Origin: Polaromonas sp.
Lineage (GTDB): Bacteria; Pseudomonadota; Gammaproteobacteria; Burkholderiales; Burkholderiaceae_C
Assembly: GCF_030689685.1 (NCBI RefSeq)
Contig: NZ_JAUYEY010000064.1
Span: 1 to 56,319 of the forward strand
Direction of reading: 5' to 3'
DNA length: 56,319 bases
Part shown: in pieces, positions 34,528 to 44,199 of the stretch
How positions within the stretch are numbered: position 1 is the first letter of the stretch
Layout: the number at the start of each line of letters is the position of its first letter
Position numbers and translations under genes: made by a program
Notes under the pieces: generated by a model
Told to the model about the DNA's origin: nothing
Database searches by the model: none
What the model saw: only the letters and a program-made list of their open reading frames with translations

Positions 34528-36252
34528 CTACAGCTCCGCCGCCTCGACCAGAAAACGAACCCGCCTGATGCCCTGCCATTCGTCGGCATCGAGCCGGAAG
34601 GCGAGTTTGACGCGCGCCGGCAGGGACTCGGTGTGGCCGAACCAGATGCCGTCCACCGGCTGGCCCTGGTGCTTGAGCTTGAGCGCCAGGTGTTTGTCGC
34701 CGACCAGGCGCTGCGACACCACCTCGACTTCCTCGCTGAAGGTCGGCGCCGCAAAGCCCTGGCCCCAGACCTCCCGGTGCAGCGTGTCGACCAGATCGGC
34801 GCGTCGGTACTGCGGCGCCAGCGGGCCGTCGGTGTCGAGACGGCGCGTCAAGGTGGCGGCATCCAGCCACTCATGTGCGACCTGCTGCAGCGCTTGCTCG
34901 AAGACCTCGAACTGCTCCTCGTGGATGGTGCAGCCTGCCGCCATGGCGTGGCCACCAAAACGCAGCAGCACGCCGGGATGACGCTTGGCCACCAGGTCCA
35001 GCGCGTCGCGCAGGTGAAAGCCGGCAATCGAACGGCCGGATCCCTTGAGTTCATGTTCCCGGCCCGGCGCCTGGCTGGCCGCAAATACAAAGGTCGGGCG
35101 GTGCAGCTTGTCCTTGATGCGCGAGGCCACGATGCCGACCACACCTTCGTGAAAGTCGGGGTCAAAGATGGCAATCGCCGGCGGCGGCAGCTCGTCTTCG
35201 TCGATCATCGCGTCGGCGGCGTACTGGGCCAGCTCGCGCATGCCGGCCTCGATGTCGCGGCGCTCGCGGTTGATGCCGTCTAGGGTTTTGGCAAGTTCGT
35301 CGGCCCGGCCCGCATCGTCGGTCAGCAGGCACTCGATGCCCAGGGTCATGTCGCTGAGCCGGCCGGCGGCGTTGATGCGCGGCCCGAGCGCAAAACCGAA
35401 GTCGAAACTGGTGGCCACGGCGGCCACACGGCCTGCCGCAGTGAACAGCGCCGCCACACCGGCTGGCAAGGCGCCGCTGCGTATGCGTTTGAGACCCTGG
35501 GCCACGAGGCGGCGGTTGTTGGCATCGAGTTTGACGACGTCGGCGACCGTGCCGAGGGCAACGAGGGGCAGCAAGGTGTCCAGTTTGGGCTGATTGCCTG
35601 AATCGAAAACGCCACGCTGTCGCAACTCGGCGCGCAGGGCCAGCAGCACATAAAACATCACGCCGACGCCGGCAATCGATTTGCTTTCAAATGTGCAGCC
35701 GGGTTGGTTCGGGTTCACGATCACATCGGCGTCGGGCAGCACGATGGCACCGTCCCTGAGTGCCGGCAAATGGTGGTCTGTCACCAGCACCTGCATGCCG
35801 AGTGCGCGCGCGCGCGCCACGCCGTCCATGCTGGCAATGCCGTTGTCCACTGTCACCAGCAGGTCGGCGCCCGTGGCCTTGACGCGTTCGGAAATCGGTG
35901 CGGTCAGCCCGTAACCGTCAACCACGCGGTCCGGCACGATGTAGCCGACCTGCTTTGCGCCCAGCAGGCGCAGGCCGCGCAACGCGACGGCGCAGGCGGT
36001 GGCGCCGTCGCAGTCGTAGTCGGCCACCACACAGATTTTTTTGTTCGCGGCGATGGCGTCGGCCAGCAGCGCGGCGGCCTCCTGCGTTCCCTTCATGGCC
36101 AACGGCGGCAGCAGCCGGGCCAGGCCGTCGTCGAGTTCGTCGGCGGTGCGCACGCCGCGCGCCGCATAGAGCTGCGCCAGCAGCGGGTGAATGCCAGCCT
36201 GCTCCAGCGCCCAGACGCTGCGCGGCGGGGCTTCACGTACTATGATTTTCAT
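34528..36252 (-). CDS. recJ: Single-stranded-DNA-specific exonuclease RecJ
   Basis: RecJ degrades single-stranded DNA 5' to 3' in recombination and mismatch repair. The product (574 residues) has the DHH-family motifs: VVADYDCDGATACAVAL, VTVDNG, VTDHHLP and GCTFESKSIAGVGVM, then the DHHA1 motif with RFGGHAMAAGCTI, and a C-terminal OB-fold. Length is normal. Its ATG overlaps the stop of the mutase-like gene upstream (ATGA). Confidence 0.95.
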   Translation of the reverse strand: MKIIVREAPPRSVWALEQAGIHPLLAQLYAARGVRTADELDDGLARLLPPLAMKGTQEAAALLADAIAANKKICVVADYDCDGATACAVALRGLRLLGAKQVGYIVPDRVVDGYGLTAPISERVKATGADLLVTVDNGIASMDGVARARALGMQVLVTDHHLPALRDGAIVLPDADVIVNPNQPGCTFESKSIAGVGVMFYVLLALRAELRQRGVFDSGNQPKLDTLLPLVALGTVADVVKLDANNRRLVAQGLKRIRSGALPAGVAALFTAAGRVAAVATSFDFGFALGPRINAAGRLSDMTLGIECLLTDDAGRADELAKTLDGINRERRDIEAGMRELAQYAADAMIDEDELPPPAIAIFDPDFHEGVVGIVASRIKDKLHRPTFVFAASQAPGREHELKGSGRSIAGFHLRDALDLVAKRHPGVLLRFGGHAMAAGCTIHEEQFEVFEQALQQVAHEWLDAATLTRRLDTDGPLAPQYRRADLVDTLHREVWGQGFAAPTFSEEVEVVSQRLVGDKHLALKLKHQGQPVDGIWFGHTESLPARVKLAFRLDADEWQGIRRVRFLVEAAEL

Positions 36253-37196
36253 AGCTGTTCACGCCCGTCCCATATGGGCTGGAGGCCTGAAACACGTTTG
36301 AATCGGGACCAGAGGCCGGTTTCAGCGGGTAAAAAACTTTGCGCTGCTCGGTCGCCGCACAGCGTCAGTCGTGCGTCCCCACCGGCACGCAGAACGACCA
36401 GCAGCGCAGCGCAGGCGTCGGCGTCCACCGCCTGCCAGGCCTTCGCATGCGCGGCCATATCGCCGCGCAACGCGGGCGCATGCAGGCGCGATTCAACCTG
36501 CACATCGCTGGCAGGGGCAATGGCATGGTCCAGCACACCGGCACCAGTGACCCAGAACGAGTTGACCGGCGCCAGGCCGAGCTGCTGCCGCGCCTCGTTG
36601 GTGGGGTGGGTGTAGAGCAGCATCTGCATCTCGTTTTGCAGGCGGCGCAGGGTGGCAGCCGGCGTGCCGGCGCCGTCCAGCAGAGAACGCGTGAGATGCC
36701 GGCCCATCAGGGTGTCCATGGACACGCTGCGCAGGCCGCGAAAGACGTCGCCGGTGGCCAGCCAGGTGCCGGGCAGCGTGCCGCAGGGCGCCAGCGTGAT
36801 GCCGTCTTCCAGGAAATAGGGCGCCATCGCGGCCAGCAGCGTGCGGGAGGTTTCTTCGTCGAGCGCCAGATCCTCAGGGGGCGACAGCCGCACATGGTCG
36901 GCGCCGACCTGCCAGTGGCACAGCTTGATGAAGGCACAGGGCAGGGCGATGCTGCCGGTTTTGAAGGCGGCCCAGGGAATCTGGCCGGAGCTGCCCGGCA
37001 GCCCATAGGCTTGTGCGAGTGCAAGTTCAAAAGGCGTGGACGGGTCGTCCTCGCGGCATTCGATGCGTTCATGCGGTGCCATAACGGCCAGCAGCGCGCG
37101 CAGATGGGTCGTCAGCGGCTGCAGGGGCGGCGCAGGCTCGCCGCCGCCTTGAGGCAGCACGGCCCCGGCAATGATCAGATGGAGTTGGTCCGGCAT
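36249..37196 (-). CDS. Conserved phosphoglycerate-mutase-annotated protein of Burkholderiales
   Basis: The product (315 residues) matches the type of protein usually labelled phosphoglycerate mutase next to recJ in Burkholderiales, but I see no clear catalytic motif of either mutase class. Recurrent stretches are LHLIIAGAVLPQ at the start, CHWQVGADHVRLSPPEDLAL and LGLAPVNSFWVTGAGVL. ATG at 37196 gives the usual N-terminus; an upstream in-frame ATG at 37229 is less likely. It overlaps recJ by four bases. Biochemical role unknown. Confidence 0.7.
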   Translation of the reverse strand: MPDQLHLIIAGAVLPQGGGEPAPPLQPLTTHLRALLAVMAPHERIECREDDPSTPFELALAQAYGLPGSSGQIPWAAFKTGSIALPCAFIKLCHWQVGADHVRLSPPEDLALDEETSRTLLAAMAPYFLEDGITLAPCGTLPGTWLATGDVFRGLRSVSMDTLMGRHLTRSLLDGAGTPAATLRRLQNEMQMLLYTHPTNEARQQLGLAPVNSFWVTGAGVLDHAIAPASDVQVESRLHAPALRGDMAAHAKAWQAVDADACAALLVVLRAGGDARLTLCGDRAAQSFLPAETGLWSRFKRVSGLQPIWDGREQL

Positions 37197-37262
37197 GGAC
37201 CTATTGTCCGGGATTGCCAGGACGATCAAGAGGGCTCACTAGCCTGATGCCACAATTGGCCC

Positions 37263-38519
37263 ATGCAAATCCCCTACGAACTGATTTTGGGCTGGCGCTA
37301 CACCCGCGCCGGCCGCGCTACACGGCGCAACGGTTTTATTTCCTTCATCTCGGGTGTCTCCATGCTGGGCATTGCGCTGGGTGTGGCGGCGCTGATCATT
37401 GTGCTCAGTGTGATGAATGGCTTCCAGAAAGAAGTGCGCGACCGCATGCTGGGCGTGATCTCGCACATTGAGGTGTTTGCACCCAATGGCGCGCCACTGC
37501 CCGATGTGGCGACCACCCTGGCCGAAATCAGGCAGAACCCGCAAGTCGTCGGTGCGGCCAGCTTCATCGCTGCGCAGGCCCTGCTGGCACGCGGCGAAGA
37601 CATGAAAGGCGCCATCGTGCGCGGCATTGACCCGGCGCTGGAGGGTCAGGTCACGGACCTCGCCGTGGACCTCAAGGACACCGCCTTGCCCAAGTTGGTG
37701 CCGGGCGGCTTTGGCGTGGTGCTCGGCGGCGAGCTGGCACGCGCGCTGGGTGTGCGTGAAGGTGACCTGGTGACCCTGATTGCTCCTAGCGGTCAGGTGA
37801 CACCGGCCGGTGTCGTGCCGCGCCTCAAACAGATGACGGTGGTTGGCACCTTCGACTCTGGCCACTTCGAGTATGACTCGGCGCTGGTCATGCTGCACCA
37901 GGACGATGCCGCAAAAATTTTCCGCCTGGAAGGCCCGACCGGCATACGTATCAAGCTCAAGGACCTGCACCAGGCGCGCGAAGTCGCTGCAGAGCTGTCG
38001 CGCAGCCTCAGCGGCGATTTGCTGATCCGCGACTGGACGCGGCAGAACCGCACCTGGTTTGCCGCAGTGCAGCTTGAAAAACGCATGATGTTCATCATCC
38101 TGACGCTGATCGTCGCGGTGGCCGCTTTCAACCTGGTCAGCACGCTGGTGATGACGGTGACCGACAAACGCGCCGACATCGCGATCTTGCGCACGCTGGG
38201 CGCCAGCCCGAAAAGCATCATGGGCGTGTTCATGGTGCAAGGCGCCATGGTCGGCGTCATCGGCACCTTCTCTGGCCTGCTGCTGGGGTTGGGCGTTGCG
38301 CTGAATATCGACGTGCTGGTGCCAGCCCTGGAGCGCTTGCTGAACGCCGACTTTTTGCCCAAGGACATTTACCTGATCAGCCGCATGCCCAGCGATCCGC
38401 AATATGCCGACATCATGCCGATTGCCGTGATTGCGCTGGTGCTGGCTTTTCTGGCCACCATTTATCCGAGCTGGCGCGCCAGCCGTGTCAACCCCGCAGA
38501 GGCACTGAGATATGAATAA
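37263..38519 (+). CDS. Lipoprotein-releasing ABC transporter permease LolC/LolE
   Basis: The product (418 residues) has the N-terminal membrane segment and the signature [20 protein letters not shown], a periplasmic domain of about 200 residues, and three C-terminal membrane segments with the FtsX-type motif [12 protein letters not shown] and the ending [18 protein letters not shown]. One permease instead of separate LolC and LolE suggests the LolF-type arrangement. It extracts lipoproteins from the inner membrane for LolA, powered by the next gene, which it overlaps by eight bases. Confidence 0.93.
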   Translation: MQIPYELILGWRYTRAGRATRRNGFISFISGVSMLGIALGVAALIIVLSVMNGFQKEVRDRMLGVISHIEVFAPNGAPLPDVATTLAEIRQNPQVVGAASFIAAQALLARGEDMKGAIVRGIDPALEGQVTDLAVDLKDTALPKLVPGGFGVVLGGELARALGVREGDLVTLIAPSGQVTPAGVVPRLKQMTVVGTFDSGHFEYDSALVMLHQDDAAKIFRLEGPTGIRIKLKDLHQAREVAAELSRSLSGDLLIRDWTRQNRTWFAAVQLEKRMMFIILTLIVAVAAFNLVSTLVMTVTDKRADIAILRTLGASPKSIMGVFMVQGAMVGVIGTFSGLLLGLGVALNIDVLVPALERLLNADFLPKDIYLISRMPSDPQYADIMPIAVIALVLAFLATIYPSWRASRVNPAEALRYE

Positions 38520-39258
38520 GCCGGTTTTGCTCCCTCTCCCTTTGGGAGAGGGCAGGGGTGAGGGCTCTCCGGCCACGCACGCAGACGAAGTGGTCCTGAA
38601 GGCCAGCGGCCTGACCAAACGTTTCCACGAAGGCCCGATTGACCTGACCGTGTTGCACGGCGTGGACCTAGAGGTCATCGCCGGCGAAACCCTGGCCATC
38701 GTCGGCGCTTCAGGCTCCGGCAAAAGCACCTTGCTGCACTTGATGGGTGGGCTGGACGCACCGACCAGCGGCCAGGTCGAACTCAAGGGCCAGTTGTTGT
38801 CTTCCTTGTCGGCGGCCGAGCAGGGCCATCTGCGCAACCAGCACCTGGGTTTTGTCTATCAGTTCCATCACTTGTTGCCCGAATTCAGCGCCCTGGACAA
38901 CGTGGCCATGCCCTTGTGGATACGGCGTCAAGACCGCGAAAAAGCGGCGCAAACCGCCACGGCCATGCTGACCAGCGTGGGCCTGAAAGACCGCGTTCAC
39001 CACCGCCCCGCAGAGCTTTCAGGCGGTGAACGCCAGCGCGTGGCGATTGCCCGTGCCCTGGTCACGCGGCCAGCCTGCGTGCTGGCCGACGAACCTACGG
39101 GCAACCTGGACCGCACCACCGCTGACGGCGTGTTCGAGCTAATGCTTCAACTGGCGCGCGAGCACGGCACGGCGTTTGTGATGGTGACGCACGACGAGGC
39201 GCTGGCGGGGCGTTGTGGGCGAATGTTGCGCCTGACCACTGGCAAGTTGGCAGACTGA
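38512..39258 (+). CDS. lolD: Lipoprotein-releasing ABC ATPase LolD with repeat-encoded N-terminus
   Basis: The product (248 residues) has Walker [11 protein letters not shown], the Q-loop [10 protein letters not shown], signature [14 protein letters not shown] and Walker [13 protein letters not shown]. Residues 7-18 ([12 protein letters not shown]) are encoded by an R2-type repeat (38530-38564) between the overlapping lolCE stop and the normal LolD start near residue 27 ([14 protein letters not shown]). The extension lies outside the conserved fold and is probably tolerated. Confidence 0.94.
   Translation: MNKPVLLPLPLGEGRGEGSPATHADEVVLKASGLTKRFHEGPIDLTVLHGVDLEVIAGETLAIVGASGSGKSTLLHLMGGLDAPTSGQVELKGQLLSSLSAAEQGHLRNQHLGFVYQFHHLLPEFSALDNVAMPLWIRRQDREKAAQTATAMLTSVGLKDRVHHRPAELSGGERQRVAIARALVTRPACVLADEPTGNLDRTTADGVFELMLQLAREHGTAFVMVTHDEALAGRCGRMLRLTTGKLAD
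38530..38564 (+). repeat. Repeat family R2 core, copy inside lolD
   Basis: CTCCCTCTCCCTTTGGGAGA followed by GGGCAGGGGTGAGGG forms a palindrome-rich unit (CTCTCCC/GGGAGAG). It is the same core as at 18105, 18932 and 52744. Here it is translated in the frame that also occurs in ggt. Confidence 0.75.
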
Positions 39259-39285
39259 GGGTGCGCGCGTGCAAGCATAAAACGC

Positions 39286-39314
39286 TTGCAATTGCTTGCG
39301 CAATTTGCTAGCAT
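39286..39314 (+). promoter_or_regulatory. Candidate hicAB promoter and operator
   Basis: TTGCAA (39286-39291) and TAGCAT (39309-39314) are separated by 17 bases, a good sigma-70 arrangement. A perfect palindrome TTGCGCAA (39296-39303) lies in the spacer, and GCAAGC (39271-39276) with GCTTGC (39284-39289, 39294-39299) forms further inverted repeats, as expected for an autoregulated toxin-antitoxin operon. The predicted transcription start falls on or next to the hicA GTG at 39321. Confidence 0.6.
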
Positions 39315-39320
39315 CACGGC

Positions 39321-39575
39321 GTGAACACCAAGCAACGTAAAACGCTGCGCGCCATCTTCGCAAAGCCTACTTCCGCAACTATTGCTTTCTCAGACATTGA
39401 GGCTTTGATTGGGGGATTGGGTGGCGAGGTTCATGAAAGGGCGGGTTCGCGCGTCAAGCTTGTCTTGAAACAGGAGCAGTGGCGCTGCCACCGTCCACAT
39501 CCCGGTAAAGAAGCCAAGCGTTACCAGGTCGAAGAAATCCGGGAACTGCTTGAGCGCGTTGGAGTTGAACCATGA
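39321..39575 (+). CDS. hicA: HicA-family toxin (mRNA interferase)
   Basis: The product (84 residues) has the HicA double-stranded-RNA-binding-like fold: DIEALIGGLGGEVHERAGSR, KLVLKQEQWRCHRPHPGKEA (with the catalytic His) and EEIRELLERVGVEP. HicA cleaves mRNA when not bound by HicB. GTG at 39321 is the only start that includes the conserved N-terminal KQRKTLRAIFAKP, yet it lies about seven bases after the -10 element, so the message may be leaderless. It overlaps hicB by four bases. Confidence 0.88.
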   Translation: MNTKQRKTLRAIFAKPTSATIAFSDIEALIGGLGGEVHERAGSRVKLVLKQEQWRCHRPHPGKEAKRYQVEEIRELLERVGVEP

Positions 39576-39904
39576 ATACGATGAACCACAAAGGCTATAC
39601 CGCCCGCATTGAGTTTGACGAGCGCGACAACATTTTTGTTGGGCGTGTACTGGGCTTGCGCGCGATGATCAGCTTTCACGGCGAGACAGTTGCCGAATTG
39701 CATGCGGCTTTTGAAGCTGCGATTGACGACTTTTTGCTCGATTGCAAGGAACAAGGGTTAGCGCCAGAACGGCCGGCCTCGGGCAAGCTGATGCTTCGCG
39801 TTCCGTCCGAGGTCCATGGGGCGGCATTGGTTGCTGCTCAGGCTTCGGGGAAAAGCCTTAATCAGTGGGCGACAGAGGTACTGCAAACTGCCGCGCACGG
39901 GTAA
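39572..39904 (+). CDS. hicB: HicB-family antitoxin
   Basis: The product (110 residues) has the degraded-RNase-H-like HicB domain (GYTARIEFDERDNIFVGRVL, FHGETVAELHAAFEAAIDDF) and a C-terminal ribbon-helix-helix part (LMLRVPSEVHGAALVAAQAS, then KSLNQWATEVL) that binds the operon promoter. It neutralises HicA. The pair is inserted between lolD and the convergent VWA gene, 12 bases from the end of the latter. Confidence 0.9.
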   Translation: MNTMNHKGYTARIEFDERDNIFVGRVLGLRAMISFHGETVAELHAAFEAAIDDFLLDCKEQGLAPERPASGKLMLRVPSEVHGAALVAAQASGKSLNQWATEVLQTAAHG

Positions 39905-39916
39905 GGTGCGCTCGCC

Positions 39917-40972
39917 TTAAAGAATCCGGTTAAACCACAGCAGCGACAGCGAGGCCGACATCAGCGCGAGCACCGCCGCAGCGAGCGCCAGCAGGCCAGA
40001 AATCTCAGTTTCCTTTTTCTCAACGGTCAGGCGCGAGCTCAGAGTTTCATAAACCTTTTTCAGGTCGGCGGCCGTGCCGGCATAAAAATATTCGGCCTGG
40101 GTTTTGGTGGCGATGGCCTTGAGGGTTTCTTCGTCGAGCTTGACGCGCATGGACCAGCCTTCGAAACCGATGGTCTCGCCGTCCACGGTGCCCACCCCCA
40201 CGGTGTAGATGCGCACGCCGCGGTCGGCCGCCATTTTTGCCGCTTCCAGGGAGTCAACGCCGGTGGTGCGCTGGCCGTCGGTCAGCAAGATGATGGCGGC
40301 CGAGGTGTAGGAGCCGGGCGCCACCGGTGTGAAGTCTTTTTTGGCTTCCTTCGGTGCCTGGTCGATGGCCACACCGCTGCTGCGGTTGCGGCCATAGGTC
40401 AGCGATGCCAGATCGATGCCGGCATCGGGAAACAGCTCACCGAGCGACACCACAATGGCATTGCCGATGGCGGTGGCACGTTGTAGCTGGAACTTGTCAA
40501 TCGCTGTCACCAGGTCTTCGCGACTCAGTGTGGCCGGCTGCACCACGGAAGCGGTGCCGGCAAAAGCGACGATGCCGACACGCACGCTGCGCGGCAACTC
40601 GGCCAGAAAAGCCTTGGCGGCGTTTTGCGAAGCCACCAATCGGTTGGGCTGCACGTCGGTGGCGCGCATGCTGCCCGACACGTCCATCGCCAGGATGATG
40701 GTTTCCTGCTGCAAGGGTAGCGTGATCACGGCAAACGGCCGTGACGAGGCGAGCAGCATTGCCGCCATCGCCAGCAAAAACAGCAGTGGCGGAATGTGAC
40801 GCCGGAAGGTCTGCCCGCTGCCCATGGCTTCGCGCACGATGGACAGGCTGGCATAACGCAGCGCCATTTTCTTTTTGCGCCTGAGCAGCCAGACATACAC
40901 GGCCACCAGCAGCGGCAGGGTCAGCAGGAGCCAGAGGAACTGGGGCCAGAGAAAAGTGACGGGTGAGTTCAT
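39917..40972 (-). CDS. VWA-domain membrane protein (BatA-like)
   Basis: The product (351 residues) has two N-terminal hydrophobic segments, a von Willebrand A domain with the metal-ion site MDVSGSMRATD and later TDGQRTTG, and a C-terminal membrane helix. This is the BatA layout found with MoxR ATPases and DUF58 proteins. It is the last gene of a minus-strand group with DUF58, MoxR and an HtrA-like protease. The group is thought to act in chaperone-like or metal-insertion roles in the envelope; the local target is unknown. Confidence 0.88.
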   Translation of the reverse strand: MNSPVTFLWPQFLWLLLTLPLLVAVYVWLLRRKKKMALRYASLSIVREAMGSGQTFRRHIPPLLFLLAMAAMLLASSRPFAVITLPLQQETIILAMDVSGSMRATDVQPNRLVASQNAAKAFLAELPRSVRVGIVAFAGTASVVQPATLSREDLVTAIDKFQLQRATAIGNAIVVSLGELFPDAGIDLASLTYGRNRSSGVAIDQAPKEAKKDFTPVAPGSYTSAAIILLTDGQRTTGVDSLEAAKMAADRGVRIYTVGVGTVDGETIGFEGWSMRVKLDEETLKAIATKTQAEYFYAGTAADLKKVYETLSSRLTVEKKETEISGLLALAAAVLALMSASLSLLWFNRIL

Positions 40973-40996
40973 GGGAGGGACTCCTGCGGGCCGCTG

Positions 40997-42019
40997 TCAG
41001 GCGGCCGCCTTGAGAGGGTCGGGCAGCTTGCGCTGGCCTTTGCCGGCGGCGCCGGACGACTGGCTGCGGCGCTTGCGAAGTTCGGTGAAGCGCATGATGG
41101 CGTCCACCAGGTCTCCGTCGGTGGACAGCTCCAGCGTATCAACGCCGGCACGCACCAGCGCTTGCCGCAACTCGGCTTCACGCTGCGCGGCAATACGCGC
41201 AAAACGCTTGCGAAAACCGGCGTCGTGGGTGTCCACCAGCAATTGCTCGCCGGTTTCCGCATCGCGGATCGGGATCAGACCGAGGTCGGGCAGTTCGAGC
41301 TCGAGTGGATCGAGCAGCCGCACCGCCACCACTTCATGACGCTGCGCGAGCTGGCCCAGGGTTTTCTCCCAGCCGGGCTCGCTGATGAAGTCCGACACCA
41401 CAAACACCGTCGAGCGCCGACGCAGCAGCCTGGCGGCCGAGCGCAGCAAATCGTCCAGCCGCGTGGTGGTGGTGCCGGTGGCTTCGGGGCGTGTCTGCAT
41501 GGCGTGCAGCATGTGCAGCACATGGGGCCGGCCGCCACGCACGGGCAGCACGGTGTCCACGCCGCTGCCGTAAAGCATGGCGCCGACGCGGTTGCCGTGG
41601 CGGGTGAGCAGGCGCGCCAGCACGGTGACAAATTCCGCCGAGACCTGGCTTTTGCGCTGGTTGCCGGAACCGAAATCGACCGAGGGGCTCAAGTCCAGCA
41701 AAAACCAGCTGGCCATTTCGCGGTCTTCGGTGAATACCCGGACATGCGGCGACTGCAGGCGTGCGGTGACGTTCCAGTCGATATGGCGCACGTCGTCGTG
41801 GTGCTGGTATTCGCGCAGGTCGGCCAGGTCCATCCCAGTGCCACGCATCAGGGTGCGGTAGTCGCCCTGCAGCAGGCCGTCGAGCCGGCGCAGTACGGTC
41901 CATTCGAGGCGGCGCAGCACATGTTCGGCGCCGGCGCCGGGGGCCGATATCGCCGCCACCGAAGTGCTTGCGGCTTCGACAGGCTCAGCCCGAACGGATT
42001 TAAGAAACCAGTTCTTCAT
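40997..42019 (-). CDS. DUF58-domain protein with repeat-encoded N-terminal segment
   Basis: The product (340 residues) is a DUF58 protein. The signature GDYRTLMRGTGMDLADLREY followed by HHDDVRHIDWNVTAR is clear, with a VWA-like second half (SWFLLDLSPSVDFGS). Residues about 8-17 (SVRAEPVEAA) come from a widespread bacterial repeat at 41972-41997. ATG at 42019 is used; longer starts run into an R4 repeat. It acts with the MoxR ATPase encoded upstream. Confidence 0.87.
   Translation of the reverse strand: MKNWFLKSVRAEPVEAASTSVAAISAPGAGAEHVLRRLEWTVLRRLDGLLQGDYRTLMRGTGMDLADLREYQHHDDVRHIDWNVTARLQSPHVRVFTEDREMASWFLLDLSPSVDFGSGNQRKSQVSAEFVTVLARLLTRHGNRVGAMLYGSGVDTVLPVRGGRPHVLHMLHAMQTRPEATGTTTTRLDDLLRSAARLLRRRSTVFVVSDFISEPGWEKTLGQLAQRHEVVAVRLLDPLELELPDLGLIPIRDAETGEQLLVDTHDAGFRKRFARIAAQREAELRQALVRAGVDTLELSTDGDLVDAIMRFTELRKRRSQSSGAAGKGQRKLPDPLKAAA
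41972..41997 (-). repeat. Dispersed repeat family R3, inside the DUF58 gene
   Basis: The reverse strand reads CCGTTCGGGCTGAGCCTGTC followed by GAAGCC. This short repeat is very common in many proteobacterial genomes and often appears in proteins as SVRAEPVEA. A decayed relative may lie at about 12314-12338. Confidence 0.75.
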
Positions 42020-42021
42020 GG

Positions 42022-42126
42022 CGAGCGAACGACCGTGGGGGCCATGTTTTTCCGCCGGGCCGCCCCAAGGAAAAATGCGCCCCCTCGGGGGGCAGCGCAC
42101 TACACGAAGTGAAAAGCGTGGGGGCC
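42022..42126 (-). repeat. Dispersed repeat family R4, between moxR and DUF58 genes
   Basis: On the reverse strand: GCCCCCACGCTTTTCACTTC, GTGTAGTGCGCTGCC, CCCGAGGGGGCGCA and then AAACATGGCCCCCACGG. It fills almost the whole gap between the moxR stop and the DUF58 start, so both genes are probably still co-transcribed through it. Confidence 0.7.
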
Positions 42127-42130
42127 ATAT

Positions 42131-43141
<1,011 letters not shown>

Positions 43142-43153
43142 GGGTGAGTGTCC

Positions 43154-44065
43154 TTAGAAAGGGGTCAGGCCGACGGCCGAGGCGGCGTTTTCAATCGGAA
43201 CCGCAAACGCAATGCCGACAAAGCTGCGGTGCTGGTTTGGGTTCAGGATGGCGGTCACGATGCCGACCACCTCGCCGTCCATGGTGACCAGCGGGCCGCC
43301 CGAATTGCCGGGGTTGGCGGCGGCGTCGAACTGGATCAGGTTGCGGATGTCCTGTTTGCCCTCTGGCGAGCGGAAGGTGCGTTTGAGGCCCGAGATCACG
43401 CCGGACGAGGCCGAGGGCCCGATGCCGAAGGGATAGCCGACCGCCAGCACGTGGTCGCCGGGCGCCAGGTCGCCGGTCGAACGCATGGTGGCGGCAATCA
43501 TGTCGTCGGGAATTTTGTGCGCCTGCAGCACGGCCAGGTCGTTTTCAGGCTGCAGGCCAGTGATGTGCGCCGTGGACTCCAGCCCGTCGGCAAACACCAC
43601 CTTGATGGTTTGCGCGCCCTGCACCACATGCAGGTTGGTCAGGATGATGCCCTTGTCGACGATGACGACGCCGGTGCCGACGCCGAATTCCACATCCTCT
43701 TTGCCGTCCTTGCTTTTGCCGTAGGACACCACGCGCACGACCGAGGGGCGAATCGCTTCGTAGGCCTTGGCAACCGCCGACGGCAACTGGGTGGTTTCCA
43801 GCGTCTTGAGTACGGCGGCGTTGATGTCTTCCTGGGTCAGCTTGCGCGGCATTGGCCGCAGCGACAGCAACAGGCTCAGGCAAAGCAGGGCAGTCAGAAC
43901 CAGCAGCGCCGACCAGAGCAGCCGGGGATTGGACGAGGAGAAAAACCGGGTGGCCGGCGCCGCGTCCGGGGCTGACGTGTCCTGCGCAGCAGCAGCGGGG
44001 GGCTGCTTGCGCGCCGTGTCCGTGGAGGGTCTGCTGGAGCTGCTGTAGCGGGCTGGCCTGCGCAT
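43154..44065 (-). CDS. Membrane-anchored HtrA-like serine protease without a PDZ domain
   Basis: The product (303 residues) has one transmembrane helix near residues 37-57 (RLLWSALLVLTALLCLSLLL) and then a trypsin-like domain with the full triad: His in LTNLHVV, Asp in ENDLAVLQ, Ser in ANPGNSGGPL. It ends soon after the protease domain, so the PDZ domain of DegP/DegS is absent. ATG at 44065 is the likely start; an upstream in-frame ATG would add 34 poorly conserved residues. It is the first gene of the MoxR group. Confidence 0.85.
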   Translation of the reverse strand: MRRPARYSSSSRPSTDTARKQPPAAAAQDTSAPDAAPATRFFSSSNPRLLWSALLVLTALLCLSLLLSLRPMPRKLTQEDINAAVLKTLETTQLPSAVAKAYEAIRPSVVRVVSYGKSKDGKEDVEFGVGTGVVIVDKGIILTNLHVVQGAQTIKVVFADGLESTAHITGLQPENDLAVLQAHKIPDDMIAATMRSTGDLAPGDHVLAVGYPFGIGPSASSGVISGLKRTFRSPEGKQDIRNLIQFDAAANPGNSGGPLVTMDGEVVGIVTAILNPNQHRSFVGIAFAVPIENAASAVGLTPF

Positions 44066-44199
44066 CCGTGTCACCTGTAAAAATGATTTTTTGGACTGAC
44101 ATTGCACGGTATCACGTCTTGTCCATCCCTGCATATTGTTCGGTGATCCGGGGACATTTTTCCGCAAGACGCCCCGGACGATTGAGGCATCATTGGCTC

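Noticed and set aside
36249..37196. Assigning phosphoglycerate mutase activity
   Set aside because: I see neither the RHGE histidine motif nor the metal-site motifs of the cofactor-independent enzyme; only the customary label near recJ supports it.
37239..38837. A 532-codon minus-strand open frame over the lolCE region
   Set aside because: It is antisense to lolCE and lolD, which have complete membrane and ATPase motifs and overlapping ends.
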